Shown here one piece after another: positions 1 to 9,200 of a stretch of DNA of 64,000 nt. Every line of letters begins with the position of its first letter. Positions within the stretch are counted from its first letter, which is position 1. The notes under the pieces were generated by a model. It did not search any database and was not told the DNA's origin. It saw nothing but the letters and a program-made list of their open reading frames with translations. Location: the NCBI GenBank assembly GCA_018262795.1, contig JADFDM010000002.1, forward strand, positions 1-64,000. Reading direction: 5' to 3'. Both the position numbers and the translations under genes were made by a program. The stretch comes from Sphingobacteriales bacterium (lineage in GTDB: Bacteria; Bacteroidota; Bacteroidia; Chitinophagales; LD1).

Positions 1-160
1 ATTCAAGGTGTCAACTGCCACCGCAAGCAAATGGACTCATTCATTCAAGGTGTCAACTGCCACCGCAAGCAAATGGATTCATTCATTCAAGGTGTCAACT
101 GCCACCGCAAGCAAATGGACTCATTCATTCAAGGTGTCAACTGCCACCGCAAGCAAATGA
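1..160. repeat. Tandem repeat, 42-bp period, 4 copies visible (last one partial), running off the left window edge
   Basis: Unit ATTCAAGGTGTCAACTGCCACCGCAAGCAAATGGACTCATTC starts at 1, 43, 85 and 127. Copies differ by one C/T in copy 2; copy 4 diverges after GCAAATG. Confidence 0.97.
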
Positions 161-382
161 GCTTATTTATCGTAGAGTATTATGTACATACCAAAATTTA
201 ACTCTTAAAGGCATCATTCCTGTTTGAAAACCGCTAATAATCATAAGAAATTAGCCCTTTTGGCCAGAAAGTTAGTACGTGACAATAAGTAGATGACTTG
301 GGGCGCACCTGCCAATCAGACAGAAGTAGGAAATTACTGGCGCTGCACTTCTTCAATTTCCTACAAAAAATATCGTTTGCTG

Positions 383-1648
383 CTATTTCGCATCGTTCAG
401 GTGCTCGGCCTTCCATCGCATGGCGGTCGCAACCCGAACGCGCCCACTGGGATGGTCGAAGAACAAAATCTCTTCCCAATAACCGGGGTCCACCTTGCGA
501 TATTCCGACAACATCATGTCCACCTTTGCCTCCCCATCGGGTTCGCGGGCAGCATTCAGGCCAAATATATCTGCCTCCATTTCTGCGGTGCGAGTAATGG
601 TATTGGTAATGGGAGTAGCCACAAACATTGCCAGTGCCATCAAGAAAACGAGCAAAGGAAACCCCACAATATCGCTCAGACTTTCGATGCCCCACTGCCT
701 CCCGCGCGCAATTAACAGCTTGTTGAACGCCCAGTTTACAAAGGCGAACACGATAAATATCAACACCCCGAATTCAATCATTCCCTTGTAAATATGGTTC
801 AGCACATAATGACCCATTTCGTGCCCCATCACCGCTTTTATCTCAGCCGGAGTGCAACGATTCAGCAAGTTATCGTTCAACGAAATGCGAGTAGTGCTAC
901 CGAGGCCGCTCACATTGGCGCTCACTCTTTTGCTTTGTTTTGAGGCATCAAATCTGTACACATTCTCTGCCGGAATGCTGTTCGCCCGCGCCATCGAAAG
1001 TATTTCCTGTTTCAGAGGGCCGTCTTCCAGCGGTTCGTATTTATTAAAGATGGGCATCAGAAACACCGGGGCAATAAACATCATCAACCCCATAAAGAGG
1101 ATAGTGCCCGATGCGCCCCACAGCCACCAGTTTTTCCCGGTTTTGCGAAGCGCGATATACAACAGCATCAACAGGGGCGCGCCCAACACAATGCCTATCA
1201 CCAGACCTTTTATATTCTCCATCATCCAGCCGCCAAAACTGAGGTTAGACAAGCCGTATTGATGTTCGCGGAAATAATCCTGATACACGCTGAATGGAAA
1301 GGTGAGCAGCCACACCAACAGCAGGTAACAAGCCATGTAAAATAGGTTTTGTAGGGGGAGGCTTTTAACGCGGCTGAGCTTTTGTTTCAGCCACTTGGAC
1401 AAGCCGAGGCGCAGAAATATGAACGCCACTGCGAAAGCATAGACAAAGTTCCACAGTTGCAACCAATAGCCGCCCTCAAAGTAAGCATCAGACTTTGCGC
1501 GAGCCGCCTTCGAAAGTGTATTCAGGTAAAACTGTGTAGCGCTATCGGCATTAAACGAAGTGGTTTGCCCCGTATCCACCGGAAGCGCCATCAATGAAAA
1601 AGTAGCGCCCACCGAAAGGAGCAACAGAACGAGGATTTGTTTTCTCAT
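383..1648 (-). CDS. M48 family metallopeptidase (Ste24/CAAX prenyl protease-like)
   Basis: Multi-TM protein with HEMGHYVLNH (HExxH) zinc motif and downstream EMEAD motif. Confidence 0.93.
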   Translation of the reverse strand: MRKQILVLLLLSVGATFSLMALPVDTGQTTSFNADSATQFYLNTLSKAARAKSDAYFEGGYWLQLWNFVYAFAVAFIFLRLGLSKWLKQKLSRVKSLPLQNLFYMACYLLLVWLLTFPFSVYQDYFREHQYGLSNLSFGGWMMENIKGLVIGIVLGAPLLMLLYIALRKTGKNWWLWGASGTILFMGLMMFIAPVFLMPIFNKYEPLEDGPLKQEILSMARANSIPAENVYRFDASKQSKRVSANVSGLGSTTRISLNDNLLNRCTPAEIKAVMGHEMGHYVLNHIYKGMIEFGVLIFIVFAFVNWAFNKLLIARGRQWGIESLSDIVGFPLLVFLMALAMFVATPITNTITRTAEMEADIFGLNAAREPDGEAKVDMMLSEYRKVDPGYWEEILFFDHPSGRVRVATAMRWKAEHLNDAK

Positions 1649-1808
1649 TCAGTAAATATAAATCTACCGGTGAGAAAAGATATTTGTGGCTTTAAGAAGA
1701 GGCGGGGTGAATTGTGAATCAGGAATTAGGAATTAAGAATCAAGAATTACAGATTACTCCGCATTCAACACTTATCACTCAACACTTACCTCAACACTTG
1801 CCTCTCCA

Positions 1809-3527
1809 TTACGCTTTCCACGCTATCAAGCCTGCTACTTCTTCTACTGTAAGTGGTTTGGTTGCTTGCAAGGTGGCAGATGGCGCATACTTCTCTTTTA
1901 AGTAAACGAGAGCCGACAGAATCCATGCGTTGCTTTCAGGATTCAGTTCCTCAATCAGCAAGGCCATTTGATACAGCGTAATGACCTTCTCGAAAAACAA
2001 TCGAGCGCTGGCTTCGGCTTCTTGCTTCGGCAAGGTTTTTAACTCGGCCGCAAAGCGTTTCAACAAGTCTAATTCTGTCCGAAGGAATAATCCGTACTCC
2101 TCATTTTTAGCGGCTGCGTTAATAATTTCTTCACACAGCACTTCAAAGCCTTCTGACTTGTGCAGCGCTCGCAGCATATCTAAAATGATCACGTTGCCCG
2201 AACCTTCCCATATTGGAAGCACCATCACATCGCGCATCAATTTGGGCATCACCATATCTTCAATGTAACCCAGGCCACCCATCAGCTCCATGCTTTCGCG
2301 AGTAATATATACTCCGGTTTCTGCCGACCATTTTTTAGCCATGGGGTTAATGATGCGGAACAGTTGCGCTTCGCGTTCATCGCCATTATCCGCTAAGTCG
2401 AGCGAGCGAATGGCGCGCCAAACCAAGTAGAAGTTGGCCACGTTGAGCGATCCCAGTTCAGTGAGTTTAGTGCGAACAAGCGCGTGTTGCAGTGCATTTT
2501 TGCCAAAGAGGTTGCGGTGCATCAGAAACTGATAAGCCTCTATCAAAGCTCTGCGCGAAATAGATAAGGCGGTGACCGAATTATACAAGCGTGAAAGGTT
2601 GATCATCTCCACCATCACCTTGAAGCCTTCAAACTCGTTGCCCACTAACTTCCCTTCTGCATCCTGAAGCATACATTCGGCACTGGCCATAGCGCGCACT
2701 CCCAGTTTATCTTTCAGGCGAATAATGTCTATAGGGTTTCTCTCTCCCTCCGGCAAGTTCTTTTCCACTAAGAAAATAGAAAGCCCTTTGGTGCCTTTAA
2801 TGTCCGCATCGGTGCGCGCCAAAGCGAAAATGAGTTCTGCATTGGCATTGCTGCAAAACCATTTTTCGCCATTCAGCAAATAGTGTTTGCCTTTGGTAGG
2901 AGTGGCGGTAGTGATGTTAGCGCCCACATCAGAGCCTCCGGTTTTTTCGGTCAGATACATGGCTCCGGTAAATAACTCTTCCACCATGTTGGTGTAGATG
3001 TGTGGCAGCAAGCGCGCCTTATCCTCTTCCTCCCCAAATAAATCAATGAGGCGAGCCACTCCGTCCGTCATACAAAGCGGACAGTATAATCCTGCTTCGC
3101 TCATCGCAAACAGATAACCCACCGAAAAGCCTAAGCGATGTTTCTCCCGGCTGAATCTTTTGGCAGAAGCAGGTTCCCACTTCACGCGAAACATGCCCGA
3201 CTTCAGCGCAATGTCCGTCAGTTCCTTATAAGCGGGGTGAAAGCGAATGTCATTAATGGTTTCTCCCAAAGCATTCCGCTTTACTAACACCGGCCCATGG
3301 TGATCGGCCAGCATCGAAAGCTCATTCATGGGTCCGGCTGCCTGCGCACCGGTGTATTCGAGGCGTTCTTTCATGGTGGTGTATCCTTCACGAGAAATGT
3401 TTCGACTCAAATAATTTCGGAAGATGAGATCACTGGTGTAGAAGTTGGTGCTGGGACGAAATTCTTTTGCGAGCACTTTATTCTTTTCAGCAGGATATTG
3501 TGCAAGAGCAGGGGTAATGGTTTCCAT
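1809..3527 (-). CDS. Acyl-CoA dehydrogenase family protein
   Basis: ACAD signatures such as LTEKTGGSDVGAN, GEKWFCSNANAEL and MELMGGLGYIED. Start reassigned to METITPAL at 3527. Confidence 0.92.
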   Translation of the reverse strand: METITPALAQYPAEKNKVLAKEFRPSTNFYTSDLIFRNYLSRNISREGYTTMKERLEYTGAQAAGPMNELSMLADHHGPVLVKRNALGETINDIRFHPAYKELTDIALKSGMFRVKWEPASAKRFSREKHRLGFSVGYLFAMSEAGLYCPLCMTDGVARLIDLFGEEEDKARLLPHIYTNMVEELFTGAMYLTEKTGGSDVGANITTATPTKGKHYLLNGEKWFCSNANAELIFALARTDADIKGTKGLSIFLVEKNLPEGERNPIDIIRLKDKLGVRAMASAECMLQDAEGKLVGNEFEGFKVMVEMINLSRLYNSVTALSISRRALIEAYQFLMHRNLFGKNALQHALVRTKLTELGSLNVANFYLVWRAIRSLDLADNGDEREAQLFRIINPMAKKWSAETGVYITRESMELMGGLGYIEDMVMPKLMRDVMVLPIWEGSGNVIILDMLRALHKSEGFEVLCEEIINAAAKNEEYGLFLRTELDLLKRFAAELKTLPKQEAEASARLFFEKVITLYQMALLIEELNPESNAWILSALVYLKEKYAPSATLQATKPLTVEEVAGLIAWKA

Positions 3528-3792
3528 AACAGATGTTTTTTGCTTTAGTAATGAATGCAGTCGTGAAAATACAAACAATGTGAAGTGGAAAGATGAGTTT
3601 GGTCAGGATTTAAAAGAAATTTCTTCACGAAGTAAATCTGACTAAACGATGAAGAGGGGAACAATCCGTTAAGGACTAATCTTCTATCATTATACAAGGA
3701 AGCACCGATGAGGTGCGCCAAACATTACCGGTAAGTGTGGGACCCTGATTTTCTAAAACATAAGGTTACATTCGCGCACCAAAAACAATAAA

Positions 3793-4371
3793 ATGAGTGT
3801 CGTAGATGCCCTGCGTGCCCGCAGCAATAACCGGTGCGAATTATGTCAATCAGAGAAAGAACTCACGGTGTATGCCGTGCCACCTAACTCAGAAGAGCGG
3901 GAAGAGGATAGCCTTTTAGTATGCGAAAAGTGCAGCCAACAGTTGAATAAGAAAGAAGAATTGGCCCCCACTCACTGGGCTTGCCTGAACGAGAGCATGT
4001 GGAGTGAAATACCTGCGGTGCAGGTGGTGAGTTGGCGAATGCTGAACCGTCTGCGCCACGAAAGTTGGGCGGCCGATGCCATTGATATGATGTTTTTTGA
4101 TGAGGCCACAATGGCTTGGGCAAAAGCTACGGGTGACCATGAGAACTCTGCCGAGGTGGAGCTGCACCGCGATAGCAACGGCACTCCACTGCACGATGGC
4201 GATAATGTGGTGCTCACCAAAACTTTAGATGTAAAAGGCTCCTCCCTCAACGCCAAACTCGGCACAGTGGTGAAGGGAATTAAATTAGTGCCCGATAACT
4301 TTGAGCAGATTGAAGGTAAAATTGAAGGACAAACCATTGTTATCCTCACCAAGTATTTGCGGAAGAATTAA
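3793..4371 (+). CDS. PhnA domain-containing protein (YjdM/PhnA-like)
   Basis: N-terminal CxxC zinc-ribbon pairs (CELCQSEK, CEKCSQ) and C-terminal DGDNVVLTKTLDVKGSS...GTVVKGIKL typical of PhnA. Confidence 0.85.
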   Translation: MSVVDALRARSNNRCELCQSEKELTVYAVPPNSEEREEDSLLVCEKCSQQLNKKEELAPTHWACLNESMWSEIPAVQVVSWRMLNRLRHESWAADAIDMMFFDEATMAWAKATGDHENSAEVELHRDSNGTPLHDGDNVVLTKTLDVKGSSLNAKLGTVVKGIKLVPDNFEQIEGKIEGQTIVILTKYLRKN

Positions 4372-4385
4372 AACGAACGCAGTGA

Positions 4386-5057
4386 TTACCCTTTCACTAT
4401 CTGCGTAATTCCATCTACGGCTATTTGCAGCCCTACGCAAAAAATCAAGAAAGCCATCAGGCGGTTAATAATTTTCTCGTTATGCGAACCCATGTAGTTA
4501 ATCAGGCGATTGGCATTCGTGTAAAAAATAAAGATGAGAATGCACATCGCCACAATGGAAACCATCAGTGCTCCGGTATTCAACAGATACTGAGAAAAAT
4601 CTTTCACGACTACCTTCGTGCTAAGCGTAAACAATACCGCTAAAGTTCCCGCACCGGTAGTAACTGGGAAAGTGATGGGATAAAAGAGTTTGTTTTCTAA
4701 GTCTGCGTTGGAATTTAATGCCGCAGTACCAGCGGGAGTTTGAACCGGAGTATCCGTTTTGTCAGAGGCTAAGAATTCCCACCCAATCTTGCAAATCATA
4801 ATTCCACCCGCTAACTGAATAATGGGAACTGACAAGCCAAAGAGTTCTAAAATCCAGTGGCCGGTAAATAGCGCAATGGTGCATATCAGGAAGGCGTATA
4901 ACACAATTCGCTTCACTACGCTATATCTCTCTTGGCGGGATAGGTTTGCGAAATAAGGACTTACGATAAAGGCTGTGCCGATGGGATTTACCACCGGAAA
5001 CAAGGCGACAAAGCCGATAAAAACCAGATGTATGAATGTTTGAAAATAGCTCTCCAT
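4386..5057 (-). CDS. MarC family (UPF0056) membrane protein
   Basis: Hydrophobic ~223-aa protein with FPVVNPIGTAFI and AGGIMICKIGWEFL motifs of the MarC family. Confidence 0.88.
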   Translation of the reverse strand: MESYFQTFIHLVFIGFVALFPVVNPIGTAFIVSPYFANLSRQERYSVVKRIVLYAFLICTIALFTGHWILELFGLSVPIIQLAGGIMICKIGWEFLASDKTDTPVQTPAGTAALNSNADLENKLFYPITFPVTTGAGTLAVLFTLSTKVVVKDFSQYLLNTGALMVSIVAMCILIFIFYTNANRLINYMGSHNEKIINRLMAFLIFCVGLQIAVDGITQIVKG

Positions 5058-5517
5058 GAAATTCTTTATTGCGGGTTGTTTCTATAGTACCGATCCTTTG
5101 CACTGTAACGGTGGCTCAGTAAATTTTCTTTGACCAAATATAGAGGAATGTAAGCTGATAGATAGGAGAGAAGTGAAGTTGGAGAGATATTAGAGTAGAA
5201 AGGAGAGGGAGTAGAATTTAAGAATAGACCCTTCTCATGCCGCTAACAAAAATGAAGCGCTAAGAACACAAGAGATATACGATGAACACAAGTGAAATTC
5301 GTAGTGCTCTTTGTGCTTTTACATTTGTGACCTTTGCGGTGATATAAAGGGCATAGAAAAAGATGTTTGGCCTTACAGAAAAGAAAGCCTGCAATTCACC
5401 ATATTAATGGCCTTAAATTCTTTGCATCTTGAGCAAAGTCATGGCACTGATTGTGTTTTAATTGCCTTTCTTCGCGCAGCAAAAACGCAGCGTTCACGTA
5501 TCCTTCATTATACCGTT

Positions 5518-5946
5518 ATGAAAAAGCAGAACACAGAAAAGAAGAAAATAGCTCTTTGGTTAGATCATCAGGAAGCGTATTTTATAAAAATTAAAAAGAA
5601 GAAAGTAAGTATAAAGACGATTCAGTTGGGGAAGGAATCGCAGGGGAGCGTAAACGAAGAAGGTGCAAAGGAAAACAAAGAGAATAAATCTCCTTCTTCC
5701 AATCAGGAATCCAAAACCCACAAAAGCGAGCAAAATTTAAAAGCGAAATATTTTACTAAACTGACTTCGGGTATAGCGAAAGCTGACACCGTTTACCTTT
5801 TTGGCCCGACCACTGCTAAAGAGGAATTGCTGCGCTATCTTCTGGAAGCAACGCCTCCTCAAAAGCGAACTTTCATTGTTGATTCGGCAGATAGCTTGAC
5901 CTTTCCTCAAATGATTGCCCGTGCTAAAGCCGTGTTGGGAGAATAA
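5518..5946 (+). CDS. Small protein resembling the bacterial eRF1-domain-3-like 'LWLDHxxA' family
   Basis: IALWLDHQEAYFIKI at the N-terminus and ADTVYLFGPTTAKEELLRYL...FIVDSADSLTFPQMIARAKAVLG at the C-terminus. Start reassigned to MKKQNTEKK at 5518. Confidence 0.6.
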   Translation: MKKQNTEKKKIALWLDHQEAYFIKIKKKKVSIKTIQLGKESQGSVNEEGAKENKENKSPSSNQESKTHKSEQNLKAKYFTKLTSGIAKADTVYLFGPTTAKEELLRYLLEATPPQKRTFIVDSADSLTFPQMIARAKAVLGE

Positions 5947-6243
5947 TTGCAGAATTAGAAAATCAGTCTTCTTCCTTTTCTTCATTCTTATCGGAGAACA
6001 GCAACGATAAATACAGCGGTAGTATTTATTCCTTAGCTGTAATCTGCATTTATCTGTGCTAAACTTTTGATTTCATACTGTTTGTTGGCTATCTCTAAAC
6101 AGTTATCTCGCCTATTCTGCCTTTCCTAAAACAAATCATGAAGCCATCTGTGTTTGAGTGGTGAATGGGGTGGATAAATAGCGTAAAAGAAGCCGAACGT
6201 TTACGGGATTTCCACGTAAAAATAAAGCAAGAGGGTTTGACAC

Positions 6244-9200
6244 ATGCCATGCAATGACACATTACTCACATTTAAAGCGCACGATTTTCGATACAAATCA
6301 GTAGGTCGTAGTGTGTTGTCATTGCTGCTTATTCTACTCGCTGTTTCTCCCTCATTTGCTCAGATTTCTGTTTCGCAAAATTCCAACACTCAATCTTTGG
6401 CACAACTGCTGGCAGGGCCGGGGGTTACAATTACCAATTACACGAAGGTTTGCGATAACAACGGCACCGGAACTTTTACGAATAGCAATACTAATTTGGG
6501 CTTGGGAGAGGGGGTGGTGATGGCCAGTGGTCGGGTACAAAATATTTCACAAGCGGCTAATAACTTTGCTTCCACTCAGTTTTCTAATTCGAACGATCCG
6601 CAATTATCATCCCTCACCTCAGGAACTATTTACGATAAGTGCATCCTTGAGTTTGATATAGTGCCACAGGGTTCTGACCTGCGATTTAATTATGTGTTTG
6701 CTTCTGAGGAATACCCTGAATTTGTATGCTCTCCCTATAATGACGTGTTTGGGTTTTTCATTTCAGGCCCTGACCCCAACGGAGGATCGTATGCGAATAA
6801 GAACATTGCCACTATTCCTAACTCCACCACGCCTGTATTTATCAACTCCGTGAACCCGGGTATTTCCGGCACTTACAACGGCAATACTTGGAACTCGAAC
6901 AACTGCCAGTCGCTGACAAACACCGGCTACTATACCAATAATCTTTCTCCCCTAAATCCGAACATTGTGTATGATGGAATGACGGTGGTGCTACAGGCTG
7001 CCGCCCAAGTAATTCCCTGCCAAACCTATCATTTAAAATTAGCGATTGCCGATGTGGGGGATCGTATTTATGATTCAGGTGTTTTTCTGGAAGCCTATTC
7101 GTTCACTTCCTCTGCGGTGAGTGTATCTGCTTCAGCGCAGTTAGATTATGCCGGCTTTACATCCGCTTACGAAGGTTGTGTAGGAGGAACTTTCACTGTG
7201 AGTATTTCATCGGCACAAACAGTTAATGATACCGTTCTTCTGCAAATTTCAGGTAGCGCCACCAATGGTATTGATTACAATACCATCCCCTCTTATGTAG
7301 TGATACCGGCAGGCCAAACATCGGTTACTATTCCTTTAACTCCGCTGCAAGATGGTTTGTCAGAGCCTATGGAAGATGTAACCATAGCAGCAATCAATCC
7401 TTGTACAGGAGCGGTGGTTTCAAGTGCTACGCTCACGATTGAGGATAATATTCCTATCAGCCTTTCGGTTGGGGATAGCACTCTTTGTCGGGGGCAATCC
7501 ACCCAACTCACAGCTACCGGAGGGCTTGCTTATTTATGGACCCCTGCTGCCACCCTGAGTTCATCTAATATTAATAATCCGATAGCCACTCCCACTGCCA
7601 CTACTACCTATTCAGTGCTTGTATCATTTGGCGCATGTTCACAATCTTTATCGCAAACAGTTTATGTCAGCGATCCATCCGTCTCTGTATCCGCCAATCC
7701 TACGGGAATCATTTGCAATGGAGATAGTGCTGTACTCAGCAGCACCGTATTAAATGGGGTAAGCCCTTATACTTATTTATGGAGCAATAGTGCGACTACT
7801 CAAAATATGATTGTTACTGTTGGAGGGAATTATGTGCTCACTGTAACAGATGCTTACAGTTGCTCGGCTACAGCTTCCACAACTGTGAATATTTCCAATA
7901 TGCAGTTGAATACAAGCGCTACTGATGTGAGTTGTTTCAATGGCACAAACGGAACTGCTGCTGCTCTGGCAAGCGGGGGAGCCGGCCCCTATTTATATAA
8001 TTGGGGAGGAGGTATTACAACTGCTTCGCGGAATCATCTTTCAGCCGGAACTTATTCGGTAACTGCTACAGATGCCCTGGGTTGCTCTGCCATTACTTCG
8101 GTCATTATTTCGCAACCCACTGCTGCGGTTCAGGCCCACGCTTCGACTAATTCTATCACTTGTTTTGGGGAGAATAATGGATCTGTGATCCTTACCGTGA
8201 ATGGTGGCACTGCCCCTTATTCTTTTCTTTGGAATAACGGGGCAACGCTACAAAGCCCAACCAATATGCTTGCCGGTAATTATTCGGTTACCGTGACGGA
8301 CGCGAATACTTGCACTACTACAGCCAATGCAGTGATTACGCAACCTCTCGCTGCTTTAAGCGTGGTTCCTACAACAGATCATGTACTTTGTTATGGGCTG
8401 CCAACCGGGAGTATAATGCTACATGTAAATGGTGGTACCACTCCTTATTTTTTTAATTGGTCGGATGGCGCAGTGACGGCAAGCAGAAGTAATCTTAGTG
8501 CGGGAACTTACACGGTTACGGTATCTGATTCTTCTGCCTGTTCAGTGGCGGCAACGATACAGATTTCACAACCTGCGCAGCCTTTCTCCGTCCATGCGGC
8601 TGTTGCCAATGTAGGGTGTTACGGAGATAACTCGGGAACGATAAGCCTGGCTACTGCGAACGGAACATCGCCCTTTATTTATCATTGGAACAACAATGCT
8701 ACTTCGCAAAATCTATTGAACATAGCTGTGGGAAATTATTCGGTAACGGTGACAGATGGGAATGCCTGCACAGCGGTGGCTACAGCTTATGTAAATCAAC
8801 CTTCAGCGCCATTGCAATTAAATATGGCAATTACTACTCCGCTTTGTAATGGAAGCGCTGATGGGAGCATTCAAGTGAATGTGAGCGGAGGAACTTTGCC
8901 TTACACGTATGCTTGGAACAATGGCAATACCACACCACACTTAGCAAATATTGATGCCGGAAGTTATAGTATTACCGTGAGCGATAGTCATAGCTGTACA
9001 TCTACTGCTTCTGCAAATGTGGCTGAGCCTACGGCCATTAAAAGTATGTTCTCTACATCAGATGCGGTATGTCATGGCGATCATAACGGAGCTATTTCTT
9101 TAAGTGTAAGTGGAGGCATTTCTCCTTACGAGTATCAATGGAACAATGGAGTTGCTTCGCAAAATTTAAGCGGTATTGCAGCAGGGGTTTATACCGTTTC

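Noticed and set aside
1-160. Possible CRISPR array
   Set aside because: The copies are directly adjacent 42-bp units with no variable spacers; it is a simple tandem repeat.
234-715. Short ORFs overlapping the 3' end of the M48 peptidase gene
   Set aside because: They overlap the supported peptidase CDS or lie in its 3' flank without family resemblance.
3972-4352. 126-aa ORF antisense to the PhnA-domain gene
   Set aside because: Antisense to a recognisable family; no independent evidence.
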